This document shows, in pieces, positions 18,309-28,072 of a DNA stretch of 44,776 bases. The position numbers and the translations under genes were made by a program. The DNA comes from Bacillus sp. AFS029637. Its GTDB lineage: Bacteria; Bacillota; Bacilli; Bacillales; Bacillaceae_G. Numbering within the stretch: position 1 is the first letter of the stretch; every line of letters begins with the position of its first letter. The stretch covers positions 1 through 44,776 of the forward strand of contig NZ_NUPZ01000038.1 of NCBI RefSeq assembly GCF_002584985.1. The letters are read 5' to 3'. Under the pieces are notes generated by a model, which saw only the letters and a list, made by a program, of their open reading frames with translations, was not told where the DNA came from and did not search any database.

Positions 18309-18755
18309 TTATTGTTCACTAACATGAACTTTTACTGTTGCTGTTACTTGCGGATGCAATTTCACAGTAACGTTTGTATAGCCTAATGCACGAATTGCAT
18401 CATCCATTTCAAATTTACGTTTATCAAGTTTAATCTTGTGTGATTTTTGCATAGCATCTACGATTTGTTTGCTTGTGATAGAACCGAATAAACGGCCGCC
18501 TTCTCCAGACTTAGCCTTTAATTCTACAGTTAGTTTCTCTAATGTTTCTTTTAATTCTTTTGCATTTTCAAGCTCTGCTGCCGCATCTTTTTCTTCTTTG
18601 CGCTTTTGAGCTTCTAAAGTTTTCATACTGCTATTTGTCGCTTCAGCAGCTAAACCTTGTTTTAGTAAGAAGTTATTTGCATAGCCATCTGGTACGTTTT
18701 TTACTTCTCCTTTTTTACCTTTACCTTTTACGTCTTTTAGAAAAATTACTTTCAT
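18309..18755 (-). CDS. rplI: 50S ribosomal protein L9
   Basis: 148 residues. The N-terminal domain [20 protein letters not shown] and glycine-rich loop GYANNFLL are the L9 signature. A long charged connecting helix (about 40-75, rich in Lys, Glu and Ala) leads to the C-terminal RNA-binding domain. It binds 23S rRNA at the base of the L1 stalk. The ATG overlaps the gdpP stop by 4 bp, indicating translational coupling. Confidence 0.97.
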   Translation of the reverse strand: MKVIFLKDVKGKGKKGEVKNVPDGYANNFLLKQGLAAEATNSSMKTLEAQKRKEEKDAAAELENAKELKETLEKLTVELKAKSGEGGRLFGSITSKQIVDAMQKSHKIKLDKRKFEMDDAIRALGYTNVTVKLHPQVTATVKVHVSEQ

Positions 18756-20725
18756 GATTGTGTGCCTCCCTGTAAATAGTCATCAATAATAAATCGAAGC
18801 TTCTCCTCAGCTTCATCTACTGTAACATTTTTCATTTGTGTGGCTGCATTCGTCAAATGCCCGCCACCTCCTAAATTTTCCATGACTAGCTGCACATTCA
18901 CTTCACCTAAAGACCTGCCGCTAATCCCAATGAAATTCTCTCCGCGTTTCGCAATAACAAATGATGCGATAATACCCGTCATTGTTAATAACGTGTCCGC
19001 TGATTGCGCAATAAGCACTTGGTCGTAGTAATCATTACTATCAACTTTTGCAATTGCAATTCCATTTTTATAAATGTACGCATTTTTAATAGCTTTTGCA
19101 ACTCGTAAATACTGATCCATATCTTCTTTTAACAATTCTTGTACAAGTACAGTGTCTGCGCCATGTGAGCGTAAATAAGAAGCAGCATCAAATGTACGAG
19201 CTCCCGTCCGGAATGTAAAGCTTTTCGTATCAACAATAATACCTGCTAACAACGCTGTCGCTTCTAACATTGTCATTTTTAAACTTTTTGGTTGATACTC
19301 AAGTAGTTCCGTAACAAGTTCTGCCGTCGAAGAAGCATATGGCTCCATATAAACAAGCAATGGATCTTCAATAAAGTCTTCCCCTCGGCGGTGATGGTCA
19401 ATAACCACTACATTTTCAATTTTATGTAACAGTTTTTCCTCCATCACCATGGAAGGTTTATGCGTATCAACAACAACAAGTAAGGAATCCTCATTTGCAA
19501 ATTCCATCGCTTGTACTGGTGTAATAAAGTGAGACCATAACTCTTCGTTTTGTTTCACTTTATCCATCAAACGCTTAATTCCCTTATCCGAATCATTTTC
19601 ATCTAATACAATATATCCTTTACGCTCATTTAATTGAGCTACCTTTAAAATACCAATCGCAGCACCAATTGCATCCATATCAGGAGCTCTATGCCCCATT
19701 ATAATGACATTACTACTTTCTAATACTAAATCCTTTAATGCGTGCGAAATAACTCTAGCACGTACACGAGTACGTTTTTCAACCGGATTTGTCTTACCGC
19801 CATAAAATTTAACTTTACCTGTCGCTTGTTTAATAGCTACTTGATCTCCACCACGGCCAAGCGCAAGGTCTAAACCAGATTGAGCCATTGCCCCAAGCTC
19901 TGATAAAGGTAAATCACCTGATCCGACACCTACACTTAATGTAAGCGGAATATTCCTTTTGGATGTTTCTTCACGTACTTGATCTAAAATGCTAAATTTC
20001 CCTTTCTCCATTTGCGCTAAAATACTTTCATTTAGTACAACGAAGAATCTTTCTGAAGATGCACGTTTTAAATACGCCCCATACTTAAGAGCCCATTCAT
20101 TTAATCTAGATGTCACAAGACTTGTTATATTCGTACGTAATTGATCATCTAATCCTTGCGTAACCTCATCATAATTATCTAAATAAATGACAGCTAACAC
20201 AGTACGTTGATCCTCATACATCTTTTCGATCTCCGTTTGTTCCGTTACATCAAAGAAATAAATTAACTTTTCTTCTTTTCTTACAAAAACACGAAACTTT
20301 CGATTATTCAAAGAGACTATATCATCAGATGTTTCCCCCTTAATAAAAAGAAGTAACGTTTCTGATACATCGTAAAGGTGCCATCCAGCTAATGCGTGTT
20401 GCCCCAGACATGACGATAAATAAGGATTCGCCCAATCAATCCCATAATCCTTATTGTATAACAAAATACCAATAGGCATTTGGTTAAATGCTTCATTACT
20501 CACTTTCTTTACCCTTGTAATCATATCTGTCGTATTTTTTTCGAAATTCCTTTGAAAGGTAAGTTCAAATCGTACAACAACAAAAAGCACAATACAAAAA
20601 ATAAAAAAGGAAGATATCCCCATAATTAAATGAAAATAACAGAGGATTGAAATCAGCACAAACACGAAAAATGCCAATACATAAACAGGATATAAAAACC
20701 ACTGTTTCTTATAAAATTCAGGCAT
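18752..20725 (-). CDS. gdpP: GdpP, membrane cyclic-di-AMP phosphodiesterase
   Basis: 657 residues: two transmembrane helices (about 10-52), a PAS-like domain (about 80-165), a degenerate GGDEF domain (about 170-300, with SSERF at 223-227 in place of GGDEF), and a DHH/DHHA1 phosphodiesterase. Metal ligands include H345, D349, D351 (GHRAPDMDA), D420 (VVDTHKP) and the DHH at 443-445; GGGGH lies near the C-terminus. It hydrolyses c-di-AMP to pApA, affecting potassium, osmotic and beta-lactam responses. It is encoded between yybS and rplI, as in B. subtilis (yybT). Confidence 0.96.
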   Translation of the reverse strand: MPEFYKKQWFLYPVYVLAFFVFVLISILCYFHLIMGISSFFIFCIVLFVVVRFELTFQRNFEKNTTDMITRVKKVSNEAFNQMPIGILLYNKDYGIDWANPYLSSCLGQHALAGWHLYDVSETLLLFIKGETSDDIVSLNNRKFRVFVRKEEKLIYFFDVTEQTEIEKMYEDQRTVLAVIYLDNYDEVTQGLDDQLRTNITSLVTSRLNEWALKYGAYLKRASSERFFVVLNESILAQMEKGKFSILDQVREETSKRNIPLTLSVGVGSGDLPLSELGAMAQSGLDLALGRGGDQVAIKQATGKVKFYGGKTNPVEKRTRVRARVISHALKDLVLESSNVIIMGHRAPDMDAIGAAIGILKVAQLNERKGYIVLDENDSDKGIKRLMDKVKQNEELWSHFITPVQAMEFANEDSLLVVVDTHKPSMVMEEKLLHKIENVVVIDHHRRGEDFIEDPLLVYMEPYASSTAELVTELLEYQPKSLKMTMLEATALLAGIIVDTKSFTFRTGARTFDAASYLRSHGADTVLVQELLKEDMDQYLRVAKAIKNAYIYKNGIAIAKVDSNDYYDQVLIAQSADTLLTMTGIIASFVIAKRGENFIGISGRSLGEVNVQLVMENLGGGGHLTNAATQMKNVTVDEAEEKLRFIIDDYLQGGTQS

Positions 20726-20747
20726 GTATACAACTCCTATAAAGTAA

Positions 20748-20771
20748 AACTAACTCACCTTCCAGTTAGTT
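20748..20771 (-). terminator. Weak hairpin between yybS and gdpP
   Basis: 8-bp stem AACTAACT/AGTTAGTT with an 8-nt loop, followed on the minus strand by a short T-rich tail. It could attenuate readthrough from yybS into gdpP; no strong promoter is visible after it. Confidence 0.35.
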
Positions 20772-20803
20772 AAACAGATTAAAATAGTATAAGGAATATT
20801 ATT

Positions 20804-21739
20804 TTATCCTCCTATTTTAGAACGTAATGAAATCCCTAAATCAATTATACCTAAGATTGTTACAAGAGGAAACAGCATCGGGATAAACATACAGGCAATA
20901 AAACTAATAATAGGAACCCCTTTAGTAAAACCTTTTCTATGTGCTAAAAAGGTGATAAATGTCAGACCTTGCAGTACGAGTAGTAGAGCAAATATGACAT
21001 TTAGGTTAGAAAATACCATATGTAAATATGATGTTGGTTCTACTTTTATAAAAGTTGCTAACAAAATAAATATAACGTAATACCAGACAATACTCTTAGG
21101 CAATTGTATATCCTTAAATTTAGGCCAAGGTGTAACATCATACTTTAACTTTTTTAAAACACTACCCGATACCATAACTGTAATCCAAGAAAAACATACC
21201 GAAACCATTACAAGCAAACTTGGGAATAAAGTTTGTAATATATCATTAAATTGCCCAAATAACTCTTTTTGTTCCTTACTAATCGGCATACCTGCTGCAC
21301 TTACTATTTTCTCGCTTTGTGCAATACTTTCACTAAACATTTTTTGCATTTGCTTTATTAGATCTATGTCAAAAAACTTTATACTTCCGACATAAATAAG
21401 CATCATACCGATTAAATATCCCATTGTCCCAGCTATCAATATTTCCACTGGTTTTTTCCCTTTTTTATACATGTACCCTAATACAACACCTATTAATCCG
21501 AACATGACCGTCTTTATGAGACTAAGTGGCTGACTCACGATAACTGTAATAAAAAGTGCTGCTACAAAAATTACAAGTACATTGGATAGTCTATGTCTTA
21601 GCGCTAATAATATAAATGGTAACGGCAACGCAAACGTTACAACAGTACCTAAAATAGGAACATACATAGATATAAGCAATAAAATTGCATATATCGCTAA
21701 CAATGCTGCACCTTCAGTAATAAACTTTGTTTGTTTCAT
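20804..21739 (-). CDS. yybS: YybS, DUF2232 polytopic membrane protein
   Basis: 311 residues with about eight hydrophobic segments and few polar loops, plus a charged stretch around residues 130-165. It matches the YybS/DUF2232 family, always close to gdpP-rplI-dnaB in Bacillus. The fold resembles S-components of vitamin transporters, but no substrate is known. GAGAGG precedes the ATG. First gene of the yybS-gdpP-rplI-dnaB group. Confidence 0.88.
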   Translation of the reverse strand: MKQTKFITEGAALLAIYAILLLISMYVPILGTVVTFALPLPFILLALRHRLSNVLVIFVAALFITVIVSQPLSLIKTVMFGLIGVVLGYMYKKGKKPVEILIAGTMGYLIGMMLIYVGSIKFFDIDLIKQMQKMFSESIAQSEKIVSAAGMPISKEQKELFGQFNDILQTLFPSLLVMVSVCFSWITVMVSGSVLKKLKYDVTPWPKFKDIQLPKSIVWYYVIFILLATFIKVEPTSYLHMVFSNLNVIFALLLVLQGLTFITFLAHRKGFTKGVPIISFIACMFIPMLFPLVTILGIIDLGISLRSKIGG

Positions 21740-21774
21740 CGTTTAACCTCTCTTTCAAAAAGAAAAGCATAGCA

Positions 21775-21809
21775 AAATGCACAGTAGAGTCCGACTCTAC
21801 TGTGCATTT
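21775..21809 (-). terminator. Terminator of rpsF-ssb-rpsR
   Basis: 16-bp perfect stem (21775-21790 and 21794-21809) with a CCG loop, 10 bp after the rpsR stop. The following T-run on the minus strand is short. Confidence 0.85.
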
Positions 21810-21818
21810 CATACGCTA

Positions 21819-22052
21819 TTATTCACCAACATATGGTAAAAGTGCCATTTGACGAGCACGTTTAATTGCAACTGTAAGTTTGCGTTGGTATTTTGCGCTT
21901 GTTCCTGTTACACGACGAGGTAAAATTTTACCACGCTCAGAAACGAAACGTTTTAATAAATCAACATCTTTATAATCGATGCGAGTGATGCCGTTAGCTG
22001 TGAAGAAACACACCTTACGACGTTTCGCACGTCCACCTTTGCGTCCTGCCAT
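21819..22052 (-). CDS. rpsR: 30S ribosomal protein S18
   Basis: 77 residues starting [17 protein letters not shown]. The start at 22052 is chosen because GGAGGG lies 7 nt before it; the frame extension to 22067 contains that ribosome-binding site. Basic N-terminus and [16 protein letters not shown] are S18 signatures. S18 pairs with S6 in the platform of the 30S subunit. Last gene of rpsF-ssb-rpsR. Confidence 0.97.
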
Positions 22053-22096
22053 GTCTATTCCCTCCATTCTTTGTTAAAACTAACAAATTTACTGTA

Positions 22097-22609
22097 TTAG
22101 AACGGTAAATCGTCGTCGGAAATGTCGATCGGTTGACCTACATTTGAAAATGGATCGTCATTCTTCGTAAAGCCAGAGTTACCTGAGTTACCCGGATTAC
22201 TAGATTGACCAAATGGGTTAGAGCTTTGGTTACCGAAACCAGCTCCCGATGGTTGCTGATTGAATGAACCACGTTGCTCCCCACCGCCATTACGCGGCTC
22301 TAAAAATTGTACGCTCTCCGCAAGAACTTCTGTTACATATACACGTTTACCATCTTGTCCATCGTAATTACGAGTTTGAAGACGTCCATCTACGCCTGCT
22401 AAGCTACCTTTTTTCAAATAATTTGCTACGTTTTCTGCTTGTTTACGCCATATTACACAATTAATAAAGTCAGCTTCACGCTCACCTTGTTGATTCGCAA
22501 ATGCGCGATTCACAGCTAACGTAAAAGTAGCTACTGCAACACCATTGGGCGTGTAACGTAAGTCAGGGTCCTTAGTTAAACGACCAACGAGGATAACACG
22601 ATTCATCAA
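22097..22609 (-). CDS. ssb: Single-stranded DNA-binding protein SSB
   Basis: About 170 residues: an N-terminal OB fold (about 1-107, [20 protein letters not shown]), a Gln/Gly/Asn/Ser-rich flexible linker (about 110-155), and the acidic tip DDDLPF that recruits replication and repair proteins. TTG at 22609 is taken as start because GGGAG is 10 nt away; the ATG one codon later (22606) is almost as good. It lies between rpsF and rpsR in the conserved operon. Confidence 0.97.
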   Translation of the reverse strand: MMNRVILVGRLTKDPDLRYTPNGVAVATFTLAVNRAFANQQGEREADFINCVIWRKQAENVANYLKKGSLAGVDGRLQTRNYDGQDGKRVYVTEVLAESVQFLEPRNGGGEQRGSFNQQPSGAGFGNQSSNPFGQSSNPGNSGNSGFTKNDDPFSNVGQPIDISDDDLPF

Positions 22610-22634
22610 TCGAACCACTCTCCCTATATATCAA

Positions 22635-22925
22635 TTATTTTTCTTCTTCTTTAACAACGATATGACGAAGGATGTCTTCGTTGATCTTAGCTAAACGGTC
22701 GAATTCGTTAATCGCTTCTGCGTTAGAGTTCACGTTTAAGATCATGTAGAAACCTTCACGTAAGTCGTTGATTTCGTAAGCTAGACGACGCTTACCCCAC
22801 TCTTTCGTGTTAATGATTTCTGCACCATTGTTTGTTAAAACACCTGCAAAACGTTCAACTAAAGCTTTTTGAGCTTCTTCTTCAACGCCAGGACGAATGA
22901 TGTACATAATTTCGTACTTTCTCAT
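22635..22925 (-). CDS. rpsF: 30S ribosomal protein S6
   Basis: 96 residues starting [18 protein letters not shown]. The start at 22925 is fixed by AAAGGAGGTG 8 nt upstream; the longer frame to 22976 is leader sequence. S6 binds S18 on the 30S platform. First gene of the rpsF-ssb-rpsR operon, with a strong promoter and probably an S6:S18-binding leader. Confidence 0.97.
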   Translation of the reverse strand: MRKYEIMYIIRPGVEEEAQKALVERFAGVLTNNGAEIINTKEWGKRRLAYEINDLREGFYMILNVNSNAEAINEFDRLAKINEDILRHIVVKEEEK

Positions 22926-23000
22926 TACACTTTCACCTCCTTTTGGTCTAAACGGCCCATAATGGGCAAGGAGCAATTAATTTATAGTAATTACTCACGA
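22926..23000 (-). promoter_or_regulatory. rpsF leader, candidate S6:S18 autoregulatory RNA
   Basis: The ~75-nt leader contains the hairpin GCCCATTATGGGC followed at once by CCG, then a stretch before the ribosome-binding site. A hairpin next to a conserved CCG is the core of the S6:S18-binding leader motif I recall for rpsF operons. The outer helix is not clear by eye. Confidence 0.4.
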
Positions 23001-23006
23001 GTTTAG

Positions 23007-23035
23007 ATTATATCATAGTAAGTTATATGAATCAA
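23007..23035 (-). promoter_or_regulatory. Sigma-A promoter of rpsF-ssb-rpsR
   Basis: TTGATT (23030-23035) and perfect TATAAT (23007-23012) on the minus strand with 17-bp spacing. Confidence 0.88.
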
Positions 23036-23054
23036 CTCACCAATACATAAAAAA

Positions 23055-23083
23055 CTTGGCAAACACATAATATATTTGCCAAG
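23055..23083 (-). terminator. Terminator of ychF
   Basis: 9-bp stem CTTGGCAAA/TTTGCCAAG with an 11-nt loop. On the minus strand it is followed by TTTTTTA. It lies between ychF and the rpsF promoter. Confidence 0.88.
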
Positions 23084-23116
23084 CTCATATCTTTATTTTT
23101 CCTAGGAAATATTAAA

Positions 23117-24217
23117 TTAAACATTAAAACGGAAGTGCATAACATCTCCGTCTTTTACGATGTACTCTTTTCCTTCTAAACGTACTTTACCAGCTTCTTT
23201 TGCAGCTGTCATAGAACCATTTGTCATTAAGTCATCGTAAGACACTGTTTCCGCACGAATAAATCCACGCTCAAAGTCTGTATGAATAACACCAGCACAT
23301 TGTGGTGCTTTCATACCTTGTTTAAACGTCCATGCACGTACTTCTTGCACACCAGCTGTGAAGTAAGTAGCAAGTCCTAATAAATCGTATGCTGCACGAA
23401 TTAATTGATCTAAGCCAGATTCTTCAATACCTAGTTCTTCAAGGAATACTTTTTTCTCTTCCTCATCTAACTCAGCGATTTCTGATTCGATTTTTGCACA
23501 TACAACGATTACTTGAGAATTTTCATTTGCAGCAAATTCTTTTACCATTTGTACATATTTATTTTCAGAAGGGTCAATAACATCGTCTTCACTTACGTTC
23601 GCTACATATAGCATTTCTTTCGTTGTAAGTAAATGAAGGCCTTTAACAATCTTCATTTGCTCTTCTGTAAATTCAACAGTACGAGCCGGTTTTCCCTCTT
23701 CAAACGCTTCTTTTAAACGTACTAAAATTTCATGCTCATATACTGCTTCTTTATCTTTTTGTCTTGCTAACTTTGCAACACGCTCGATACGTTTATCAAC
23801 AGATTCTAAATCTGCTAAGATTAGCTCTAAGTTGATTGTTTCGATATCATCAATTGGATCTACTTTTCCTGAAACGTGCGTAATATTTTCATCTTCAAAA
23901 CAACGAACAACTTGGCAAATTGCATCTACTTGGCGAATGTGAGATAAGAATTTATTTCCTAATCCTTCACCTTTACTTGCGCCTTTTACGATACCTGCAA
24001 TGTCAGTAAATTCAAATACAGTCGGAACAGTTTTTTTCGGTTCTACTAATTCCGTTAATTTATTTAAACGCTCATCTGGTACCTCTACGATCCCTACGTT
24101 TGGATCAATTGTACAGAATGGATAGTTCGCAGATTCTGCTCCTGCTTGTGTAATTGCATTAAATAAAGTGGACTTCCCTACGTTAGGTAATCCAACAATC
24201 CCAGCCGTTAATCCCAT
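23117..24217 (-). CDS. ychF: YchF/Ola1-type redox-regulated ATPase
   Basis: 366 residues of the Obg-related YchF family. G1 GLPNVGKST near residues 8-16, a G3 region (DIAGIVKGA), the coiled helical insert, and a C-terminal TGS domain (from about 280). Family members bind ATP rather than GTP and act on ribosomes and stress responses. The start at 24217 follows GGAGTG; the GTG at 24226 overlaps the ribosome-binding site. Orthologue of B. subtilis yyaF. Monocistronic, with its own terminator. Confidence 0.95.
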   Translation of the reverse strand: MGLTAGIVGLPNVGKSTLFNAITQAGAESANYPFCTIDPNVGIVEVPDERLNKLTELVEPKKTVPTVFEFTDIAGIVKGASKGEGLGNKFLSHIRQVDAICQVVRCFEDENITHVSGKVDPIDDIETINLELILADLESVDKRIERVAKLARQKDKEAVYEHEILVRLKEAFEEGKPARTVEFTEEQMKIVKGLHLLTTKEMLYVANVSEDDVIDPSENKYVQMVKEFAANENSQVIVVCAKIESEIAELDEEEKKVFLEELGIEESGLDQLIRAAYDLLGLATYFTAGVQEVRAWTFKQGMKAPQCAGVIHTDFERGFIRAETVSYDDLMTNGSMTAAKEAGKVRLEGKEYIVKDGDVMHFRFNV

Positions 24218-24297
24218 ATTTTTCACTCCTATGTCTCAATCTTTCATCATTATAGATAGTAACGAAAAAAATGACAAGTTTCCTCCAAACGAAAAAA

Positions 24298-24326
24298 AGT
24301 AACAGTTACCCGCTGCAACTGCTACT
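24298..24326 (-). terminator. Terminator of yyzM
   Basis: 10-bp stem with one G-T pair (24298-24307 and 24317-24326). The minus strand continues into a run of seven T, close after the yyzM stop. Confidence 0.88.
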
Positions 24327-24332
24327 TTCGCT

Positions 24333-24530
24333 CTATTCTTCATGCTTCACAAGTATTTTTTTCACCTTACGATCAAACTCTCTTCGAGGAATCATTACTG
24401 AATGGTCACATCCCTCGCACTTAATGCGGATATCCATTCCCATACGAATAATCTTCCATCGATTCTCACCACATGGGTGGGCTTTCTTCATTTCCACAAC
24501 ATCGTACAAGTTATATTGCTTTTGCTCCAT
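24333..24530 (-). CDS. yyzM: DUF951 small protein YyzM
   Basis: 65 residues, basic, with HPCGENRWKI and IKCEGCDHSVMIPR, the conserved HPCG and CxxC of DUF951, suggesting a small metal-binding or RNA-binding knuckle. It lies 20 bp after the MscS-type gene on the same strand and before ychF, the arrangement seen in Bacillus. Function unknown. Confidence 0.88.
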   Translation of the reverse strand: MEQKQYNLYDVVEMKKAHPCGENRWKIIRMGMDIRIKCEGCDHSVMIPRREFDRKVKKILVKHEE

Positions 24531-24550
24531 TCTCCAAACTCCTCTCCATA

Positions 24551-25408
24551 CTAAATTGCTTTTCCACTAACCAACTCTTCACGATTATATAAAACCATAC
24601 GTGGATATGGAATCTCAATTCCATGTAAATCGAGACGGTTTTTAATTTCTTTACGAAGGGCTCTTGCAATAACTGCATGTTGCATTGGCTCTACTTCAGC
24701 AATAACGCGTAATATAACTTCTGATGCAGCTAATGTTTGTACACCTAACAATTGAGGCGTTGTTACCATCTTCTCATACTTTGCAGGTAATTCTACTAAT
24801 AAATCTTCAATAACTTGCTCAGCTTTTGCAATGTCAGCCTCATACGAAATAGATACATCAACAAATGCTACACTGTTACTTACTGAGAAGTTAGTAACTT
24901 GAATGATACTTCCGTTTGGTAAGGTATGAATTTCACCTGTCCAACTCTTTATTTTTGTTGTACGAAGTCCAATTTCTAAAACGACTCCTTCAAATTGACC
25001 AATTTTAACATAGTCTCCAACTGAAAACTGGTCTTCTAGTAAAATAAATAATCCTGTAATGACATCTTTCACTAAACTCTGTGCACCAAATCCGACTGCT
25101 AAACCAACTACCCCAGCACCTGCTAATAAGCCCGATGCATTAATTTCAAATACACCTAAAATTGCTATTAACATGATAAACATAACAACATATGCCACAA
25201 TATTTTCAAGCAATTTCGCTACTGTAACTGTACGACGTTCTGAAATTTGAATCGGTGAACGACTTCCCATTCGAAACGCATTTCGTACAACCGCTCTTGC
25301 AACTCGCACAACGATGGCACCAAGTATTAAAATAACGACTATTTTTAGTGATTTCACACCTATATTTGTCCAATCAATGGACTCAAACCATTTCAATGCT
25401 AAATCCAT
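24551..25408 (-). CDS. MscS-family mechanosensitive ion channel
   Basis: 285 residues: three N-terminal hydrophobic helices (about 17-40, 65-85, 90-125), the last being the glycine/alanine-rich pore helix (GAGVVGLAVGFGAQSLVKD), then a beta domain (VGDYVKIGQFEGVVLEIG) and a C-terminal alpha/beta domain. Such channels release solutes on hypo-osmotic shock. GAGGT precedes the ATG. It is followed by yyzM, probably in one transcript. A TACAAT with a TTAGCA 17 bp upstream may be its promoter. Confidence 0.9.
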   Translation of the reverse strand: MDLALKWFESIDWTNIGVKSLKIVVILILGAIVVRVARAVVRNAFRMGSRSPIQISERRTVTVAKLLENIVAYVVMFIMLIAILGVFEINASGLLAGAGVVGLAVGFGAQSLVKDVITGLFILLEDQFSVGDYVKIGQFEGVVLEIGLRTTKIKSWTGEIHTLPNGSIIQVTNFSVSNSVAFVDVSISYEADIAKAEQVIEDLLVELPAKYEKMVTTPQLLGVQTLAASEVILRVIAEVEPMQHAVIARALRKEIKNRLDLHGIEIPYPRMVLYNREELVSGKAI

Positions 25409-25660
25409 GTACCTCTACCTCTCCAGCCAAAATTTCTTTTTAGTTATCTTTTTTATTGTATCAGAAGTCTCTCTGATTGCTAAAAAAAATTTATAACTTT
25501 AATTCCATTTGTTAACTTCCATCCAGGTATAAAATGGAGCGAATATATATATACTAGTACTATTATTTCCGTTTTCATTCATAGTTTGTAAAAGCATGCA
25601 CTTATAATTTTCCATTTCACTTAACGTATTGTGAAAATTTATTAAAAGGATGGGTGCTTC

Positions 25661-26257
25661 ATGAATATTAGAAGTTTTCGCTTACCTTTTTTTGAAAAAG
25701 AAACCCTAAATGTTATGCATCAAGACTTAGAGGCCTCCGAGACAATCAGTAATTTCTTACTTTCCCACATTCCTATTAAAACTAATATACCACTCACTCT
25801 CGTTTGTATCGGAACAGATCGTTCCACTGGCGATGCACTAGGTCCTTTAGTTGGCTCAAAACTAGAGCAAGTAGAAATCAAAAACTTCCAAGTGTTCGGC
25901 ACACTAGATGACCCAATACATGCGTTAAATTTAGAGGAGAAAATTCAGAATATACAGAAAAGCGATCCTGCTTCATTTATCATTGCTGTTGACGCATGCT
26001 TAGGAAAATCCCAAAGCATCGGTTCAATCACTACCGGAAAGGGCCCAAGTAAGCCTGGGGCTGCGATGAATAAAAATTTACCTGCAGTTGGCGATTTGCA
26101 TATACATGGCATCGTAAATTTAAATGGTTTCATGGAATTTTTCGTGCTTCAAAATACAAGGTTAAGTTTAGTTATGAAAATGGCTGATGTCATCGCACAA
26201 AGCGTAAAGGAAACGGATCAAAAATTATCTGTGTTAAAAAAAGCAAACCATCTATAA
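25661..26257 (+). CDS. yyaC: YyaC, spore protease-like protein
   Basis: 198 residues. The core LVCIGTDRSTGDALGPLVG and later AVDACLGK and GDLHIHG match the YyaC family, related in fold to the germination protease GPR and hydrogenase-maturation proteases. The acidic residues of these motifs fit a metal-bound hydrolase site. The family is linked to sporulation; the substrate is unknown. AAAGGATGGG precedes the ATG. It is on the plus strand, head-on to the fork, convergent with spo0J through a shared terminator. I could not find a clear sporulation promoter. Confidence 0.87.
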   Translation: MNIRSFRLPFFEKETLNVMHQDLEASETISNFLLSHIPIKTNIPLTLVCIGTDRSTGDALGPLVGSKLEQVEIKNFQVFGTLDDPIHALNLEEKIQNIQKSDPASFIIAVDACLGKSQSIGSITTGKGPSKPGAAMNKNLPAVGDLHIHGIVNLNGFMEFFVLQNTRLSLVMKMADVIAQSVKETDQKLSVLKKANHL

Positions 26258-26279
26258 ATAATAAGATGGTTTGCTTTTT
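26238..26279. terminator. Bidirectional terminator between yyaC and spo0J
   Basis: 15-16-bp perfect stem (26238-26253 and 26264-26279), A-run on the left and T-run on the right, so it works for both converging genes. It overlaps both 3' ends. Confidence 0.88.
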
Positions 26280-27129
26280 AATTTTCCTGCGATAACAATT
26301 CTAAGATACGATTTAAATCTTCTTTATTAAAAAATTCAATTTCAATCTTACCTTTTTCTTTTTTCGTTTCTTTAATTTTCACATCTGTACCAAATTTTTC
26401 TCTTAAGAACGTTTCGCGTTCTACAAAAAATATATTTCTCTCTTTTTTTACTTGTTTTGTTTCACGTGAAACGCTTTGATTAATCTCCTGAACAATTTTC
26501 TCTAATTGACGAACATTTAATCCTTCTTTTTCGATTCGTTTCAATAAAGATTTCAATTGCTCTTCATCTTTTATTGTAAGCAAAGTTCTTCCATGAGCCA
26601 TTGAAAGTTGACCATTTGCAATCATATCTTGCACGAACGAAGGGAGGCTTAGTAACCGAGTATAATTTGCGATATAAGGCCGGCTTTTACCAAGACGTTT
26701 TGCTAATTGTTCTTGTGTTATATTCAACTCATTCATTAACATCTGATATGCCATTGCCTCTTCCATAGGATTTAAATCTTCCCGTTGCAAGTTTTCTAGC
26801 AATGCAAACTCCATCATTTGCTGTTCACTTAATTGCCTTACAACTGCAGGTACTTTTTCGAGCCCAGCCTCTTTGGCAGCACGATACCTTCTTTCACCTG
26901 CAACAATTTCATATCCTTTAATACTCTTTCTAGCAATTAACGGTTGTAATATGCCGTGTTCTTTAATAGAAGTCGCTAATTCCTGAATCGCTTCTTTATT
27001 AAAGTGTTTACGTGGTTGATATGGATTCGGCCTTAATTCGGTTACTATAATCTCCTGAATCTTTTCTTCTTCTTTCACATCTAAATCAGGAAAAAACACA
27101 TTAATTCCTCTTCCTAATCCCTTAGCCAC
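26278..27129 (-). CDS. spo0J: Spo0J (ParB), chromosome partition CTPase
   Basis: 283 residues. N-terminal CTP-binding ParB domain with GERRYRAA (arginine patch) and ENLQREDL, a central helix-turn-helix for parS ([20 protein letters not shown] type), and a C-terminal dimerisation domain. It loads at parS, slides as a clamp and recruits SMC to the origin. GTG at 27129 ([10 protein letters not shown]) fits the B. subtilis start better than TTG at 27135. It overlaps the 3' end of soj, indicating coupling. A parS site lies inside it. Confidence 0.96.
   Translation of the reverse strand: MAKGLGRGINVFFPDLDVKEEEKIQEIIVTELRPNPYQPRKHFNKEAIQELATSIKEHGILQPLIARKSIKGYEIVAGERRYRAAKEAGLEKVPAVVRQLSEQQMMEFALLENLQREDLNPMEEAMAYQMLMNELNITQEQLAKRLGKSRPYIANYTRLLSLPSFVQDMIANGQLSMAHGRTLLTIKDEEQLKSLLKRIEKEGLNVRQLEKIVQEINQSVSRETKQVKKERNIFFVERETFLREKFGTDVKIKETKKEKGKIEIEFFNKEDLNRILELLSQEN
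26458..26473. promoter_or_regulatory. parS site inside spo0J
   Basis: TGTTTCACGTGAAACG matches the consensus TGTTTCACGTGAAACA at 15 of 16 positions, with the central 14 bp perfectly palindromic. B. subtilis also has a parS inside spo0J. Confidence 0.93.
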
Positions 27130-27883
27130 CTGCAATCACTTCCTCTGCTAAATCTATATACACTTCTGCTCCTCTTGATTTAGCGTCATACTGCATAATC
27201 GGTTTCCCATGACTTGGTGCCTCACTTAAGCGCACGTTACGAGGAATAATCGAGCGGTATACTTTATCTCTAAAGTATTTTTTCACTTCATCTATCACTT
27301 GAATCCCTAAATTTGTACGGGCATCCAACATTGTTAGCAATACACCTTGAATTGCTAGATTTTTATTTAAGTGCTTTTGCACAAGTCGAACTGTATTTAA
27401 TAGCTGGCTTAACCCTTCTAGTGCGTAATATTCGCATTGAACAGGAATAATAACAGAATCTGCTGCTGTTAATGCATTAATCGTTAATAACCCTAAGGAC
27501 GGTGGACAGTCGATAATAATATAATCATATTCATCACGAACTGGCTGTAATGCCCTTTGCAAACGTACTTCCCGGGAAATAGTCGGTACCAATTCAATTT
27601 CAGCACCTGCTAATTGAATTGTAGCGGGTAGAACATCTAAGTTTTCAGTTGCGGTTTTCCGTATAACCCCTTGAACATCTGCATCTTCCACAAGAACGTT
27701 GTAAATACATTGATCTAATTCGGATTTTTCAATTCCCACACCAGTCGTTGCATTTCCTTGAGCGTCAATATCTACAAGAAGGACCTTTTTACCTGCTTGT
27801 GCCAATCCAGCCCCTAAATTAACAGATGTTGTTGTTTTACCAACACCACCTTTTTGATTGGCAATAGCAATGATTTTTCCCAT
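27122..27883 (-). CDS. soj: Soj (ParA), chromosome partition ATPase
   Basis: 253 residues, same length as B. subtilis Soj. Deviant Walker A KGGVGKTT with signature K11 and catalytic K16, and D40 of Walker A' ([10 protein letters not shown]); PPSLGLLT is Walker B. The ATP dimer binds DNA, works with Spo0J in origin segregation and modulates DnaA. The start at 27883 follows AGGTG; the extension to 27901 is rejected. Confidence 0.97.
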   Translation of the reverse strand: MGKIIAIANQKGGVGKTTTSVNLGAGLAQAGKKVLLVDIDAQGNATTGVGIEKSELDQCIYNVLVEDADVQGVIRKTATENLDVLPATIQLAGAEIELVPTISREVRLQRALQPVRDEYDYIIIDCPPSLGLLTINALTAADSVIIPVQCEYYALEGLSQLLNTVRLVQKHLNKNLAIQGVLLTMLDARTNLGIQVIDEVKKYFRDKVYRSIIPRNVRLSEAPSHGKPIMQYDAKSRGAEVYIDLAEEVIAGG

Positions 27884-28031
27884 GATGTCACCTACTTTCA
27901 ACCTTTCTATCTTATTCTAGTAATAATTACGTTTATTGTAACATGAAATAAAAGTTTTTCTTTTACGTCCTTATTAAACTTCAAAATTTATTTCTAAACT
28001 CCTTCTTCATTTAACAAGAAAATATAGCAAA

Positions 28032-28060
28032 AGAGACCTCCCCGATAGGATAAGGTCTCT
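28032..28060 (-). terminator. Terminator of noc
   Basis: 8-bp stem AGAGACCT/AGGTCTCT with a 13-nt loop and TTTT on the minus strand, 12 bp after the noc stop. It isolates noc from soj-spo0J. Confidence 0.82.
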
Positions 28061-28072
28061 AACACGCCACTA

